64,000 nt of DNA from Adiantum capillus-veneris. Its lineage: Eukaryota; Streptophyta; Polypodiopsida; Polypodiales; Pteridaceae. The position numbers were made by a program, and so were the translations under genes. The DNA lies in NCBI GenBank assembly GCA_014529385.2, contig CM043945.1:139403241-139467240 (forward strand). Direction: 5' to 3'. Below, one piece after another: positions 22,437 through 32,516 of this stretch (position 1 is the first letter of the stretch; each line of letters opens with the position of its first letter). The notes beneath the pieces were generated by a model. It made no database searches. It was not told the origin of the DNA and worked only from the letters and a program-made list of their open reading frames with translations.

Positions 22437-22654
22437 TGTTAACCCTCACGGCTCACGGACACCCTATCACCTACGACGGACGTTATGACCTACGGCGGAC
22501 ATTGTATTATTTATTTGGTAGAGTCACGTACTGGGCTTGTCGGTCCAATAGGAAAAGGGTAAGAGTGATTGCCGATGAGAGGCGCACTCTAACTGGAACA
22601 TTCAAGGGATTAGTTGGCTAAGCATGGGCGCCCAAGTGTGAATGGGGCGATCTC

Positions 22655-22663
22655 ATATAAAAG
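22655..22663 (+). promoter_or_regulatory. TATA-like box in LTR
   Basis: CATATAAAAG lies about 115 bp before the (GA)n tract, a sensible place for the LTR promoter. Confidence 0.45.
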
Positions 22664-22769
22664 TCAACTAAACCTGAAATTCACTCATTCTCTCATTTGT
22701 GCAATAGAAGAGTGCTCTTGCTCCATCTCCATCTTCTTCTTCTTCATCTCCTTGTGTGTGTGTGTGTAT

Positions 22770-22771
22770 GC

Positions 22772-22848
<77 letters not shown>
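22770..22848. repeat. (GA)n microsatellite in LTR
   Basis: Perfect GA tract of about 79 bp. The long frames across it on both strands are artefacts. Confidence 0.95.
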
Positions 22849-22850
<2 letters not shown>

Positions 22851-22989
22851 CGATCGAGCATTGCGACGATGGAACGACGGCGGCAAAGCGGTGGCTCCTT
22901 CTTCGCGGCGAGGAATCCTCCATGAAGCAAACGTAGAGTGGTGAGTGACACACCATCGCCTTCTTTGAGCTTACTAGTTTAGGCTTGTT

Positions 22990-23600
22990 GTCTGCTTGGA
23001 GCCATTTGTGGCTTGCACACGGTGTATCGAAAAGTTCCTTGCATTGACACGTGCGACATACGTGCACAATAGTGTGAGAAAGATCATTCAACAACAACAA
23101 GACAATGCACTGTTTGCACTGATGGTGCAGCTTGACACAAGTTTGATGTTTGGTATCATCGAAAAAATCGTTGAACCAGCCAGGAGAAGAGCATTCACCG
23201 CTAGAGATACTTACGAATTTGCTTCTGCAGCTCCGTGGCCGTCAATAGTTGTGTGAGAGAACAGTTGCTTTCAAGCCGAACGGCATGCGTGCCCCATCAA
23301 GCTCTGCAAATGACATCACAATAGAGACAACAGTGTTTCCATTCCTGTTCCATTTTGGGAAAGGCCAGTATGATGGTAAAATCAACTTTAGTATATATGT
23401 AAAGATCTGTGTATCGACTCTGTTCCTCGTTTACACCCTGTACAAGCCATACCTGCTCATAATGTACCAACTAAAGCAGACACTTATGTTGGCTAACAAT
23501 ACACACATGAGCTTGTTGCAAAAGGACATTGACAACTACAAGAGGGCCAATCGTACAACAACTGGCGAAGATACTATGAGGCATGTGCTTCTCTAATTGC
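22990..23600 (+). mobile_element. Helitron-like coding fragment inside the LTR
   Basis: The frame ending at 23596 reads VFPFLFHFGKGQYDG, then FSIYVK and TLYKPYLLIMYQLKQT, followed by LLQKDIDNYKRANR. This resembles the N-terminal helicase-like region of Helitron Rep-helicase proteins (an FPxLFPxGxG motif followed by a conserved aromatic-rich helix). The frame at 22996-23256 (YVHNSVRKIIQQQQDNALF) may belong to the same gene, with a frame change between them. No Helitron ends were identified. It is either a captured fragment or a small insertion, and replication functions are not retained. Confidence 0.45.
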
Positions 23601-24010
23601 AATCGTCATGAAGGCTTGAACCGTTACACCAGTTTGTTATCCACTTGCGATCATGCGGGCTAACAAGCACTGGTGTTTTGGGTCGTGATTTTGGTTCATA
23701 GACCTTAGGGAGAGCGGCCTATTGGTATTAGTAGGGTCTCCTTCAAGTTCTATGGTGTTTCGAGATTGTTTGATGGGTGTTCGGCTCTAGAAAGCATTGT
23801 AGGAAGTTTCCTCTTTTTCACTCTTCAAGGCTGTGACTTAGACAATTGGTAGAGACCTCTGTAGGAATTGGTTAGGAGTCGGTCGGGTGTAGGTTGACAC
23901 CTTATGCTTGCTTCCATGCGCCTGCAGGTCGAGCTTTGTCCTTAGCTAACATTACATGTTAGGTGAGTTCTCGCTGTGCTGACGTCCATCGCGGCGTATC
24001 TGTCCAACAT

Positions 24011-24028
24011 TGGCGCCGCTGTCGGGGA
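24011..24028 (+). promoter_or_regulatory. Primer binding site (tRNA-Asp type)
   Basis: TGGCGCCGCTGTCGGGGA starts two bases after the LTR. It matches the plant tRNA-Asp 3' end complement (TGGCGCCGTTGCCGGGGA) at 16 of 18 positions. This primer is typical of Athila/Tat-like Gypsy elements. Confidence 0.85.
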
Positions 24029-24957
24029 CAAAAACTTTAGGTAGGTGACCGAGACTAATCCTTGAGGATTGGGATTTTTGGCTTGCCAAGAGTCTTGCTT
24101 TACATTTAGATAGGATTAGAGGATGGAGGACTCTCTAGGTCTTAGACGGAGCCTAGGAAGCGTGTGTCTAGCTTAGATCCTTCGACTTAAGAGAGGAGGT
24201 AGACTTAGGTAGTTTTAGGTAGTAGTCGAGTTCTAGAGTAAGAGTCGGAGTGGTAGAAGCGGTGAGAGGAGAGCTTGAGAGTCTGGAGAGGCCAAAAAGC
24301 AACCAAAAACACCATTATCACCATTTCACATGATAGGTAGGTGTAGAGTAAGTAGGACATCATGATTCAGGATCTAGAGCATCTCATGCATGTACACTTG
24401 CTTGGTAGAATCATTACAAGTTTGTAAAAGACGCAAAAAGACGCAAAAGTGTGTTTGAAAGCCTAATTGAAGTCCAAAAGTTATTGTGAGTATTTCTGAT
24501 AGATCTACAGAGCATCAGGAGCATTCCTGTCATAAAAAACTTTAATTTTAAGCCAGGAGACATCCTACGCGTAGGATGTCTACAGGCCAATCTGGGAGGA
24601 ATTTTTGGATTTTGAGTTGACCAGTGTGTTCAGGACGTAGGGTTTACCCTAATTTCAACTGGAAAGGGAAAATTTGGCCATATCTTGACAGGATAAGGGT
24701 TGATAGACTGAAATTGCCAGACATCCTACCCAAATAGTGCCAAAACATTATTTTGAGACCAAAACCATGGCTGTATGAGCATGTCTTGCATGATATATCG
24801 AGTGACTGAAAGGGGTTTCACCTCATTTGGGTAAGAAAATTGGGTTCAAAGCGGACTTTAGCACTTTTGACTGAAAAAGAAAAAAACAGCTGAAATTTGG
24901 GACTTTTGACATCCAAATCAAAATCTAAGCATACCACTGGGTTACTGACGTCAAGGG

Positions 24958-25096
24958 TGTTGGGGTATAGGCGTTTGTGCCTTGCCCGACTGCCTAGAGT
25001 CTGGGCGCCCACTGACTTGTATACCTTATACATAGCATAAGTGTATAGGGGGCTGCTCACTCTTTGAGTCTCCCTACCCACATTGTGTGTGTGTCT

Positions 25097-25172
<76 letters not shown>

Positions 25173-25197
25173 CTGTGGTGCTCCCCGATCCCCTTCA
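24958..25197 (+). mobile_element. Copia-type 5' LTR
   Basis: 240-bp LTR with a long (CT)n tract at about 25100-25169. The 3' copy is 190 bp mainly because its CT tract is shorter. Confidence 0.92.
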
Positions 25198-25199
25198 AT

Positions 25200-25211
25200 T
25201 GGTATCAGAGC
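25200..25211 (+). promoter_or_regulatory. Primer binding site (initiator tRNA-Met type)
   Basis: TGGTATCAGAGC follows the 5' LTR by two bases and is the classic plant Copia primer site. Confidence 0.95.
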
Positions 25212-26684
25212 TATGGTGACCGCGGAGAGCACGACGGCTTTGAGAGCTTCAAGGCGATAGCTCGCTCGCTCTCGACGGTGGAGTTCGATCGCGGAGTTTC
25301 ACGGAGAGCGATTTTATCTTGAGGAGCATTGTCTTTAGAGCTTAGGAGCTTGGTGTGGTCAAGCTTGGTCGAGGAGGCGGTTGCGGCTTCCTTGGTGAGA
25401 GGAGCTTTTGAGCTCAGTGGAGCTCGTTAGAGAAGTGCTCGGCGGAGGAGAGCTTGACATTCGAGTGCTTGGATGCTGTTGTGGCAGAGCTCTTGTGTTG
25501 GAGCTTGCATTGAGAGGACATTTCATCACGCAGAGTGGAGCAGGAGCAGGTTCAAGACTGTATGCAGCTCGTTTCTGCCATTTTCGGGCTCTAAAACGCA
25601 GTTTTTTGCATAGCTCCGTCATACAGAGTCAGATCTACATGATCCAGGAGTTTAGGTCAGGGTTTTTGGCACGCTCCGGACACGCTCGTCATATCAGAAT
25701 TTTAAAATTCTGAACGCTGAATTTTCTGCAATAGCAGTTGTTTATTGTGTGTCGAGGATTCCACACATGGTTTGCTCTCAGATGTGAGAGTGATATTTGC
25801 TGCAAGTTTCCTCACAGGTGGGAGGATACGATGTATGCCTTATGTGGTTTGGTGCTCAGGGAGACTAATGTGATTGCATTTTGAGCTCGGCAATGTATGC
25901 CTCGAGCATGTTTTTTGGCAGTCACAGGTAGAGCAGATATTTGTGTACTAGATTTGCAGGTGTTTGCAATGATGTATGCAAAGTGTGGAGATTGGTACAT
26001 GCATTTGGAGTGCGGTTTGATGTGCTTTGGTTGCTCATGGTTTTGAGCGTGCAGTCAGTTTGGTTACTGGTTTTGTGGTTGTTTTACTGAAGAAACTCTG
26101 GAAAAATTTTCCCAGGAGTTTTATACGTATCATTTATGCGATCTAGGTAGAGATTGCGGGTTGCACTCAGCATCTGCGTGCGGTGTTCTATGCAGGTGGG
26201 AGATTTGTGCGTGTGTATGCATCGATACCGCACAGTGTGGGCTTGGTGATTAGCTCACGGGTTTGACAGGCGTACAGTTATCTTGGCACACTCACAGGAG
26301 TGAGTATTGTGATGTATGCTTGTGTGGCTACGAGCTAGGTAGCCGGATTCGAGCACTAATGGCTTGAGGTTTTTCAGCAGGTTTCAGCTATAGGTTTACA
26401 AGTTAACAGACAGGTTTGAGGTCTTATTTGGGTGCTGAATTTATCAGCCATTGTTTCCTCTTTGTAGGTGTCCATGTATGGCTCAATTGTAGGCTGATTT
26501 GGGACACATTTGTGACTTGTTTATGCAGTTGTTTAAGAGCTGAATTTTGGGGCTGTTTTGGGGCTGATTTGCAGCCATATCTTACAGCCATATTTGCAGA
26601 CTTTTGTTGATGCGATTCGAGCTAGTTTAGGGCTGATTTGGTTGACATTTTCTACTCATTGTTGGTTGCTCTTTTGCGAGCATT

Positions 26685-27554
26685 ATGGCTGATTTTTCAT
26701 TTGACTTCCAGCGTTATGGTATGACACAGTTTGATGGTGTAGATTTCGTTGCTTGGAAGGAGCATATGCTTGTTGCATTGGCGGATTTGGGGCAGGATAA
26801 ACCCTTGCATGGTTTATCGGCGAAGCCCAATTCTATGCGTGATGATGATTGGCAGGATCTTGATGAGTTAGCCATGTCTACGATTCGTTTGCATCTGGTT
26901 GAGTCTGTTGACTGGCAGGTCTCGAGGGAGACTACAACTCATGCTTTATGGCAGAGTTTACATGCTATGTACGCGACATCCATGTCTACAGGGAAGTCTA
27001 GTCCCACTTCTATGTCCATGGGAGAGATTGATCCCACACGCAAGTCTCGACGGCATAGAGACTTGACATGTTGGCATTGTGGACATAGAGGGCACATTAA
27101 GCGTCGATGTTGCAGGCGTTTGAGACAACGGAGGCGACAGATGCGTGATGCAGATTTGGGCATCAAAGATGCTAGTGAGATCAGTACAGTGGTTACTGAG
27201 TATGATTGTGACGGCGATGTCACATTTACATCTAGCTTGTCTTCAGACGATCTTATGTCTACGGATTGCATATCGGATTGCACATTGTCTTCACATTGGT
27301 TACTAGATTCAGATGCTACTTTCCATGTCACCTCGCATCGTGAGTGGTTTAGCACGTTTTCTAGTGGGAGACTTGGTTGTGTGCACATGGCTGATGGTGC
27401 TGTGTATGCCATTGACGGTACAGGAGACGTATGTTTGTCCTTGCCCAGTGGTATGAGATTTACCCTGCGTCATGTGCGTTATGTGCCAGATCTGAGACGG
27501 GATTTGATCTCAGTCAGACAGTTACGGGATAGTGGATGTCAGATTTTGCTATGA
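26685..27554 (+). CDS. Copia-type gag and protease-like frame (fossil)
   Basis: 289 residues from an ATG. The N-terminal part resembles Copia gag (FDGVDFVAWKEHMLVAL, SRETTTHALWQSLHAMY), then a basic stretch with a CX2CX4HX4C knuckle (CWHCGHRGHIKRRC), then a Copia protease-like region (SHWLLDS..ATFHVTSHREW) and its C-terminal part with RHVRYVPDLRRDLISVRQL. The leader before it is long (about 1.5 kb). In live relatives it forms particles and matures them. Confidence 0.85.
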   Translation: MADFSFDFQRYGMTQFDGVDFVAWKEHMLVALADLGQDKPLHGLSAKPNSMRDDDWQDLDELAMSTIRLHLVESVDWQVSRETTTHALWQSLHAMYATSMSTGKSSPTSMSMGEIDPTRKSRRHRDLTCWHCGHRGHIKRRCCRRLRQRRRQMRDADLGIKDASEISTVVTEYDCDGDVTFTSSLSSDDLMSTDCISDCTLSSHWLLDSDATFHVTSHREWFSTFSSGRLGCVHMADGAVYAIDGTGDVCLSLPSGMRFTLRHVRYVPDLRRDLISVRQLRDSGCQILL

Positions 27555-27566
27555 CAGCGAGATTTT

Positions 27567-28424
27567 GTGATGCATTTGGGTTCGCTAGTGATTGCGAGAG
27601 GTGCCAGGAGTGGTACAGGTTACCCATTGCATGTGGATCACGGGAGAGACGGTGTTATCTCTGTGATCATGCAGCCAGGTAGAGAGCGAGAGAGCAGGCG
27701 AGTCTCTTTTGCTCATGGGTTGCAGGGTGCTTTGCATGGAGTGCAGAGTAGTGAGCTCGTTGTGCACACAGTTGGGGCACGACTTGAGCAGTCACACAGA
27801 GAGGTGACAGAGTCAGACATGCATGCTTTGCTAGTGACTAAGCAAAGCAGAGAGTCAGTTGTGCGAGATACTTCTATGCAGGATAGACAGGTAGAGCGGT
27901 CTTGCTCTAGTGAGTCACGACAGGAGGAGTTTGTGCAAGAGTCTATGCATACGGAGTTAGAGCATGAGAGCTCTAGCGAGTCACAGCAGATTGAGTGGTC
28001 ATGTTTACAGTGGATGATTGCAGAGGAGGCTGAGATGTCAAGTATTATGCAGCCATTCCTTTCTATGCTCGACAGTGAGCATGGGGATATAGTTGTGCAG
28101 GATATGTCTTCCAGCAGACACCTAGAGCAACTGGTGTGCTCTGAGGTTGCACGACAGGTTGATGCATCTTTTGCGGACAGTCAGGAGATGCATGTGGCTG
28201 ACACGCCTTGTGAGTCAGAGATGCCTATTGCCAGGGATATATATGTTGATGCATGCTCCGTAGAGCTAGCAGGGCCTGCTAGCATTGCATCGGCATTTGG
28301 TGGTCTCATGTATGAGATGCTGATCTTGAGACCGGATATCGCAGCTGTAGTGGGAGCATTTGCAGTTGGGGTTGTCAGTTGTTTGTTGACTGATGATGGC
28401 ATAGTGCACGAGGGAGATATGTAG
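27567..28424 (+). CDS. Second frame of the Copia-type element, unknown
   Basis: 285 residues (first ATG at 27570) filling the place where integrase and reverse transcriptase would be, but without any of their motifs. It is rich in S, E, Q and M and has internal repeats such as SCSSESRQEEF and SSSESQQIEW. Near the C-terminus is a hydrophobic segment (AAVVGAFAVGVVSCLL). Function is unknown. It could be a captured sequence, or a frame kept open by composition. Confidence 0.5.
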   Translation: MMHLGSLVIARGARSGTGYPLHVDHGRDGVISVIMQPGRERESRRVSFAHGLQGALHGVQSSELVVHTVGARLEQSHREVTESDMHALLVTKQSRESVVRDTSMQDRQVERSCSSESRQEEFVQESMHTELEHESSSESQQIEWSCLQWMIAEEAEMSSIMQPFLSMLDSEHGDIVVQDMSSSRHLEQLVCSEVARQVDASFADSQEMHVADTPCESEMPIARDIYVDACSVELAGPASIASAFGGLMYEMLILRPDIAAVVGAFAVGVVSCLLTDDGIVHEGDM

Positions 28425-28617
28425 GTATTGCGTAGATACTTGCAGTACGTGTGCGGTACGTCTGGTGGTGTATGGACTTACACGGGAGCAGGACAACCGG
28501 ATGCACACGATCACAGCAAGCCAGTGGGCATCGGTTGAGAGAGGTTTTATCTCGCCTTTTGTAGTCTTTAGACTAGTTTCTCTTGCTTAAAGGCACAGTC
28601 GCCTTTAAGTGGGAGGT

Positions 28618-28807
28618 TGTTGGGATATAGGCGTCTGTGCCTTGCCCGACCGCCCAGAGTCTGGGCGCCCACTGACTTGTATACCTTATACATAGCATAC
28701 GTGTATAGGGGGTTGCTCACTCTTTGAGTCTCCCCACCCACATCGTGTGTGTGTCTTCTTCTCTCTCTCTCTCACTCTCCGTCTATGGTGCTCCCCGATC
28801 CCCTTCA
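28618..28807 (+). mobile_element. Copia-type 3' LTR
   Basis: Preceded by a purine tract (AAGTGGGAGG) and followed by the AAGGG target duplication. Confidence 0.92.
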
Positions 28808-28812
28808 AAGGG

Positions 28813-29531
28813 AAAGCTGTGGGACAAATCTGGGGTCAAACAGGCCAAAAAGACATCCTACGCGTAGGATGTCTTCTGAGTGATTTGGGACTCCAACCTG
28901 AATTCTGAGTATACCAAAGTGATCAACAACTCAAGGGGAGCCTGGGCTTTGAGTTTAAAGCCATTCTGAAGAAAAAGACATCCTACGCCTAAGATGTCTA
29001 ATGCAAGAAAATGAAGCCAGACTTTAACTTTGAGCATAGTAAGGTGTTATATAGCCTAAGGCAAGCCTCCTAGTCAGTCTTGGTCCAATTTCGAGTTGAT
29101 TAGACTAATCAATACCATCAACAGGCCGTCGGAACAGATTTCTGACTCATTGACTAGCTAATATGTGTCCAAATCAAAAAGTAAAATCAGCTGTAAGCTC
29201 AACACAACAAGGGGAAACAATAGTGCAAAAATCCAGGCAAAACACAGCAGGAGACATCCTACGCGTAGGATGTCTATTGGGGCATAATGTAAAGAAAATT
29301 TGACCTGGCATAGACAGTGAGATTCCATTTGGCTTAAGGGTTCCAGAACTTCTTTCAGAAGTGAATTTGGACATTGTTTGCTCATTTGACGAAGCAAAGA
29401 CTGAATTCAGACTTTTTCTCGTAAATTGACCAATAACTGAGGGAAGTATTGTTCTAGATTAGCAAACCTAATCCAGAACATCAGCATTGTATAAAATACA
29501 GTAGTGGTTGAGATTAACTCTCCAGTTATAC
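28813..29531 (+). other. Element B leader between the two nested insertions
   Basis: Noncoding. It holds three copies of the 24-bp palindrome and repeat text resembling 47160-48240. Short minus-strand frames here lack any family signal. Confidence 0.6.
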
Positions 29532-29740
29532 TGACAAGAGCAAAGCGAATCCCGAACCCCGATGGCCTCTAAAACACCGGGGACCAAATGGCGCGCCTCG
29601 AGCCTGTCATGGTAAAGCAAACAGGGGCACCACCTAGCTTCAGCGGCTAGGACACAAACAACACACCACCATAACAAAGTTTTCATCCAAGAGAGATGGA
29701 TGCTTGGGAGTAATGATGAAGAGGAAAGGGAATGAGAGCA

Positions 29741-29791
<51 letters not shown>

Positions 29792-31097
29792 GGGAGGGGG
29801 TATAGCGGATTAGTACTTAGGCACCACAAAAGGATGGTGAATCCGCACACCCTTCACACATACACAAGCTCACTCCAAACACAAGACTAGGTGGCGATTC
29901 CGCACACCTCACATGGGCAAAACATTGCAAGAAAACATACTCACAAAACCTCAAGCTTTATTTAGAGAATAAGGCGATGAAATGGGGAGCATAGGGTAGG
30001 GGAATGAGAAGGGAGAGAGTGGTAGAGCACATGGCGGATAGGTGGGAGTTGATGGCGAAGACTCGCACGAGGGTTATGACCATCATCCTTCATTTAGTTG
30101 CCCTTCATCTTCCATAGCCAAGGGTGTAGAGGTCATGCTCAAGACAAGCATGGTGATTGCGGTGATGGTGATGGTGTGGGTGTGTGTGTGTGCACTAGGC
30201 ACACACAGTGCATAGTGTGTTCTTTGGTGATGTTGTGTGTGTGTTTAGTGTGATGGTGACCCCTCTTTATATAGGGGAGGAGGGGGGAGAAATTCTAGAA
30301 TTTAGAAATGAAGAAATCATTATCTACATAGGCCATGTGACTGTGGGCCCCACTTGTGTGGCTGTGTGTATATGTGCCAGAACAGCAGTCTTATGAGAGA
30401 GAGACTAAGAGAGAGAGATGGGCGGATGAAAAAAAGTAAGAGGTGACATGGAGAATAAAGTATTACAACAGGGGAGTGTGTTCAGAGGTGAATCTGTGTG
30501 CAGATGTGTGTGAACACAAGAAAAATGAGGTAACCACCGGGTGGGGATGGGTCTGTGGGCACCTTTTTTAGTGAAACTGAGTGTGTGTGAGTGTGGGGGA
30601 GGTTATTTAGCTACAAGACAAGAGACATGGCGCCCTTTAGAGAGAGAGGGGGGGTATTTGGGTCATGGGATATGATAGGAGAGAGAAAGAGGGGGTGGGT
30701 ATACTATTTTGGAAGATAGGGTAAGTTGCATGTGAGTTAGGGTGCATTATTGGTGAGTTATAATGCATTATTGGTGAGAGGTGGTGTAGCTTGAGGGGAG
30801 AGAGAAAGGAGAAAGGACAAGGGGAAGAGAGAGGGGGTTGACCTTTTGAGTGGAGGAGAGGAAAAGGGGCACAGGGCGGGGCAACAGTGAAGAAAAAAGG
30901 AGGCAAGGTGGGGATGGGCTACCCCGCAGGCATGAGGTGGCCTATTTTACCTTTCTTATATATTTACATAATTATACTTTATTTTTTTCTTACTTTTTCC
31001 AATGCCTTTTATCACTCCTTCCCTAAGAGGGGGTTTTCATGGGGTGGGGACGAGAGAAGAGGGGTATGGGAGCTTGGTTTGTGAAAAGCCCCCATCA
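29532..31097 (-). mobile_element. Tat-lineage 3' LTR
   Basis: Has a (GA)n tract at about 29743-29788 (CT in the sense direction) and a TATA box on the minus strand. Nearly identical to 37016-38578. Confidence 0.93.
30265..30273 (-). promoter_or_regulatory. TATA box of Tat-lineage 3' LTR
   Basis: TATATAAAG on the minus strand in a clear context (CCCCTATATAAAGAGG). The same site is at 37745-37753 in the other LTR. Confidence 0.7.
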
Positions 31098-31100
31098 TTA

Positions 31101-31113
31101 GCCCTCCCCTTTT
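31101..31113 (-). promoter_or_regulatory. Polypurine tract of the Tat-lineage element
   Basis: AAAAGGGGAGGGC on the minus strand, three bases before the 3' LTR. It would prime plus-strand synthesis. Confidence 0.7.
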
Positions 31114-31125
31114 GGCTAGAGGTAT

Positions 31126-32516
31126 TCATGTCTCTAGCTCATCTGTTTGATCATTATCGTCGGAGGTGGCGGCTGATGGTGTGTCCTCATCTGGAATGTC
31201 AATTGGTGGAGCCTGCTCAAATCGAAGAAAATAAGGTTTAAGTCGCCAATCATTTACCCTAGTTTTATGAAGTTTTCCATCAGCCTCCATAAGCTGGTAG
31301 CTTCCATTGGCATACTTTTTCCTGATGATGAAAGGACCTTCCCATCGGAGTAGGAGTTTTTTATCCTTGCGCGTGTCGAAGCGATTGTGGTAGCGGAGCA
31401 CCAACATTCCTTTCTTCAATTCTTTTTTCCGGAGATGCTCGTTAAAGCTAAGCCGTCTATGCTCTGCTTGTGCTGCATAATAATTTATTTCTTTTTCTCT
31501 GTCCAGCTGCAATCTTTCCAAGTTGATGATGTGATCTCTCAAATGCATGTTGGGATGTTGAAGCTGGCTTGCCATTACTCTTAGAATTTGTAGTTGCACT
31601 TCAATGGGCAAGATTGCTTCCTTACCAAATACTAGATGATATGGTGTGAATCCCAAGGATGTACGAAATGAAGTTCTGTAGGCCCATAAAGCTGGTAATA
31701 GATACTTATCCCAGTCCCAGGATGATTGTTTACCTGCTTGGTAATAATTTTAGAAACCATTCCATTTACCTTTTCAACTAGGCCATTACATTGAGGGTAA
31801 TATGGTGAAGAGTGCCTCCTTGTAATGCCCAGTTTCTGCATTAATTCTCCTACCAAGTCTGATCTGAAACCTGGCCCTCTATCAGAGATGATCTCTAAAG
31901 GTGTGCTAAACCTACAACATATGTGCTCGTAGATAAATTTAGCTACCTCTACCGCTGTGATTCTAGTGGTGGCTGTAGCCTCTGCCCATCTAGTCATGTA
32001 GTCGACCCCCATGATAATGTAGAATTTTCCTGAGTTAACCCTAGGTAATGGGCCATATGAGAGAATAGGTGTCTGTGGTTCAGGCATAAGTGACCTAGTG
32101 CCGGCCTTTTGACACAACTTACACGTTTTGCACCAGTGGTGTACCTCACGGTTGAGGCTAGGCCATATGAAGCCTGCCTGCAAGATTTTCCTACTTGTTA
32201 TGTCTAGGGCAAAGTGACCACCACAAACCCCATCGCGACAACTAGCAATTACTCCCGTGATTTCTTGAGAGAGAGGGACCTTCCTGAGTATTTGGTCCTT
32301 ACCCTTACAGTACAAACCGTCATTGATGAGTCGATACCTTGTGGCCTTCCGCGTCAGCCATTGCTTCTGTCCCTTTGTTAAATCTGATGGGCTTTCCCCT
32401 GTTTCCAAAAAATGCATGATGTCAGGCAAGGCATCACTTCCTTGAAATAGAGGGAGCTTTAGTTTTATTGCTCCAACCACCACTTCCTGTAGTCTTTCAC
32501 TTGTGAGACGCACCAT
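31126..32516 (-). CDS. Tat-lineage integrase region (fossil)
   Basis: Contains a zinc-binding HHCC part ending HHWCKTCKLCQKAG, a DDE core (MGVDYMTRWAEA, EIISDRGPGF, YYPQCNGLVEKVN) and a C-terminal part with PYHLVFGKEAILPIE, LRWEGPFIIRKKYANGSYQL and KPYF. It inserts the DNA copy into the genome in live relatives. Assigned by motif order. Confidence 0.9.

Larger units (their letters stand above)
22437..24009 (+). mobile_element. LTR upstream of element B
   Basis: Starts TGTTAACCC after a polypurine tract and ends TCCAACA next to a primer binding site, so it has both a 3'-LTR-type left edge and a 5'-LTR-type right edge. The last 336 bp (23674-24009) match 52686-53021 at about 95%. The first 1.2 kb does not match the other LTR and contains a (GA)n tract and a Helitron-like fragment. 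Confidence 0.7.
24958..28807 (+). mobile_element. Gag-only Ty1/Copia-type element (TR-GAG-like), nested in element B
   Basis: LTRs 24958-25197 and 28618-28807 (TGTTGGG...CCCTTCA) are flanked by an AAGGG target duplication (24953-24957, 28808-28812). The primer binding site TGGTATCAGAGC at 25200 is the initiator-Met type usual in Copia. The body holds a gag-protease-like frame and a second frame of unknown kind. Reverse transcriptase and integrase are absent, so it is non-autonomous. LTRs differ at about 10 of 185 sites apart from CT-tract length, so it is older than the Gypsy insertion next door. It looks structurally whole for its type, with at most one or two breaks. Confidence 0.9.
24558..29275. 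repeat. 24-bp palindrome copies in the element B leader
   Basis: Perfect copies of AGACATCCTACG followed by its reverse complement lie at 24558-24581, 28851-28874 and 29252-29275. A slightly changed copy is at 28976-28999 and a half site at 24719. The Copia-type insertion splits the series. With it removed, spacings include two of about 276 bp. Flanking text resembles the repeats at 47199-48076. Confidence 0.92.

Noticed and set aside
22668-23100. Several overlapping frames over the (GA)n tract in the LTR
   Set aside because: Dinucleotide repeats stay open in all frames. The same applies to frames at 12619-12897, 13327-13614, 14691-15074 and 24818-25322.
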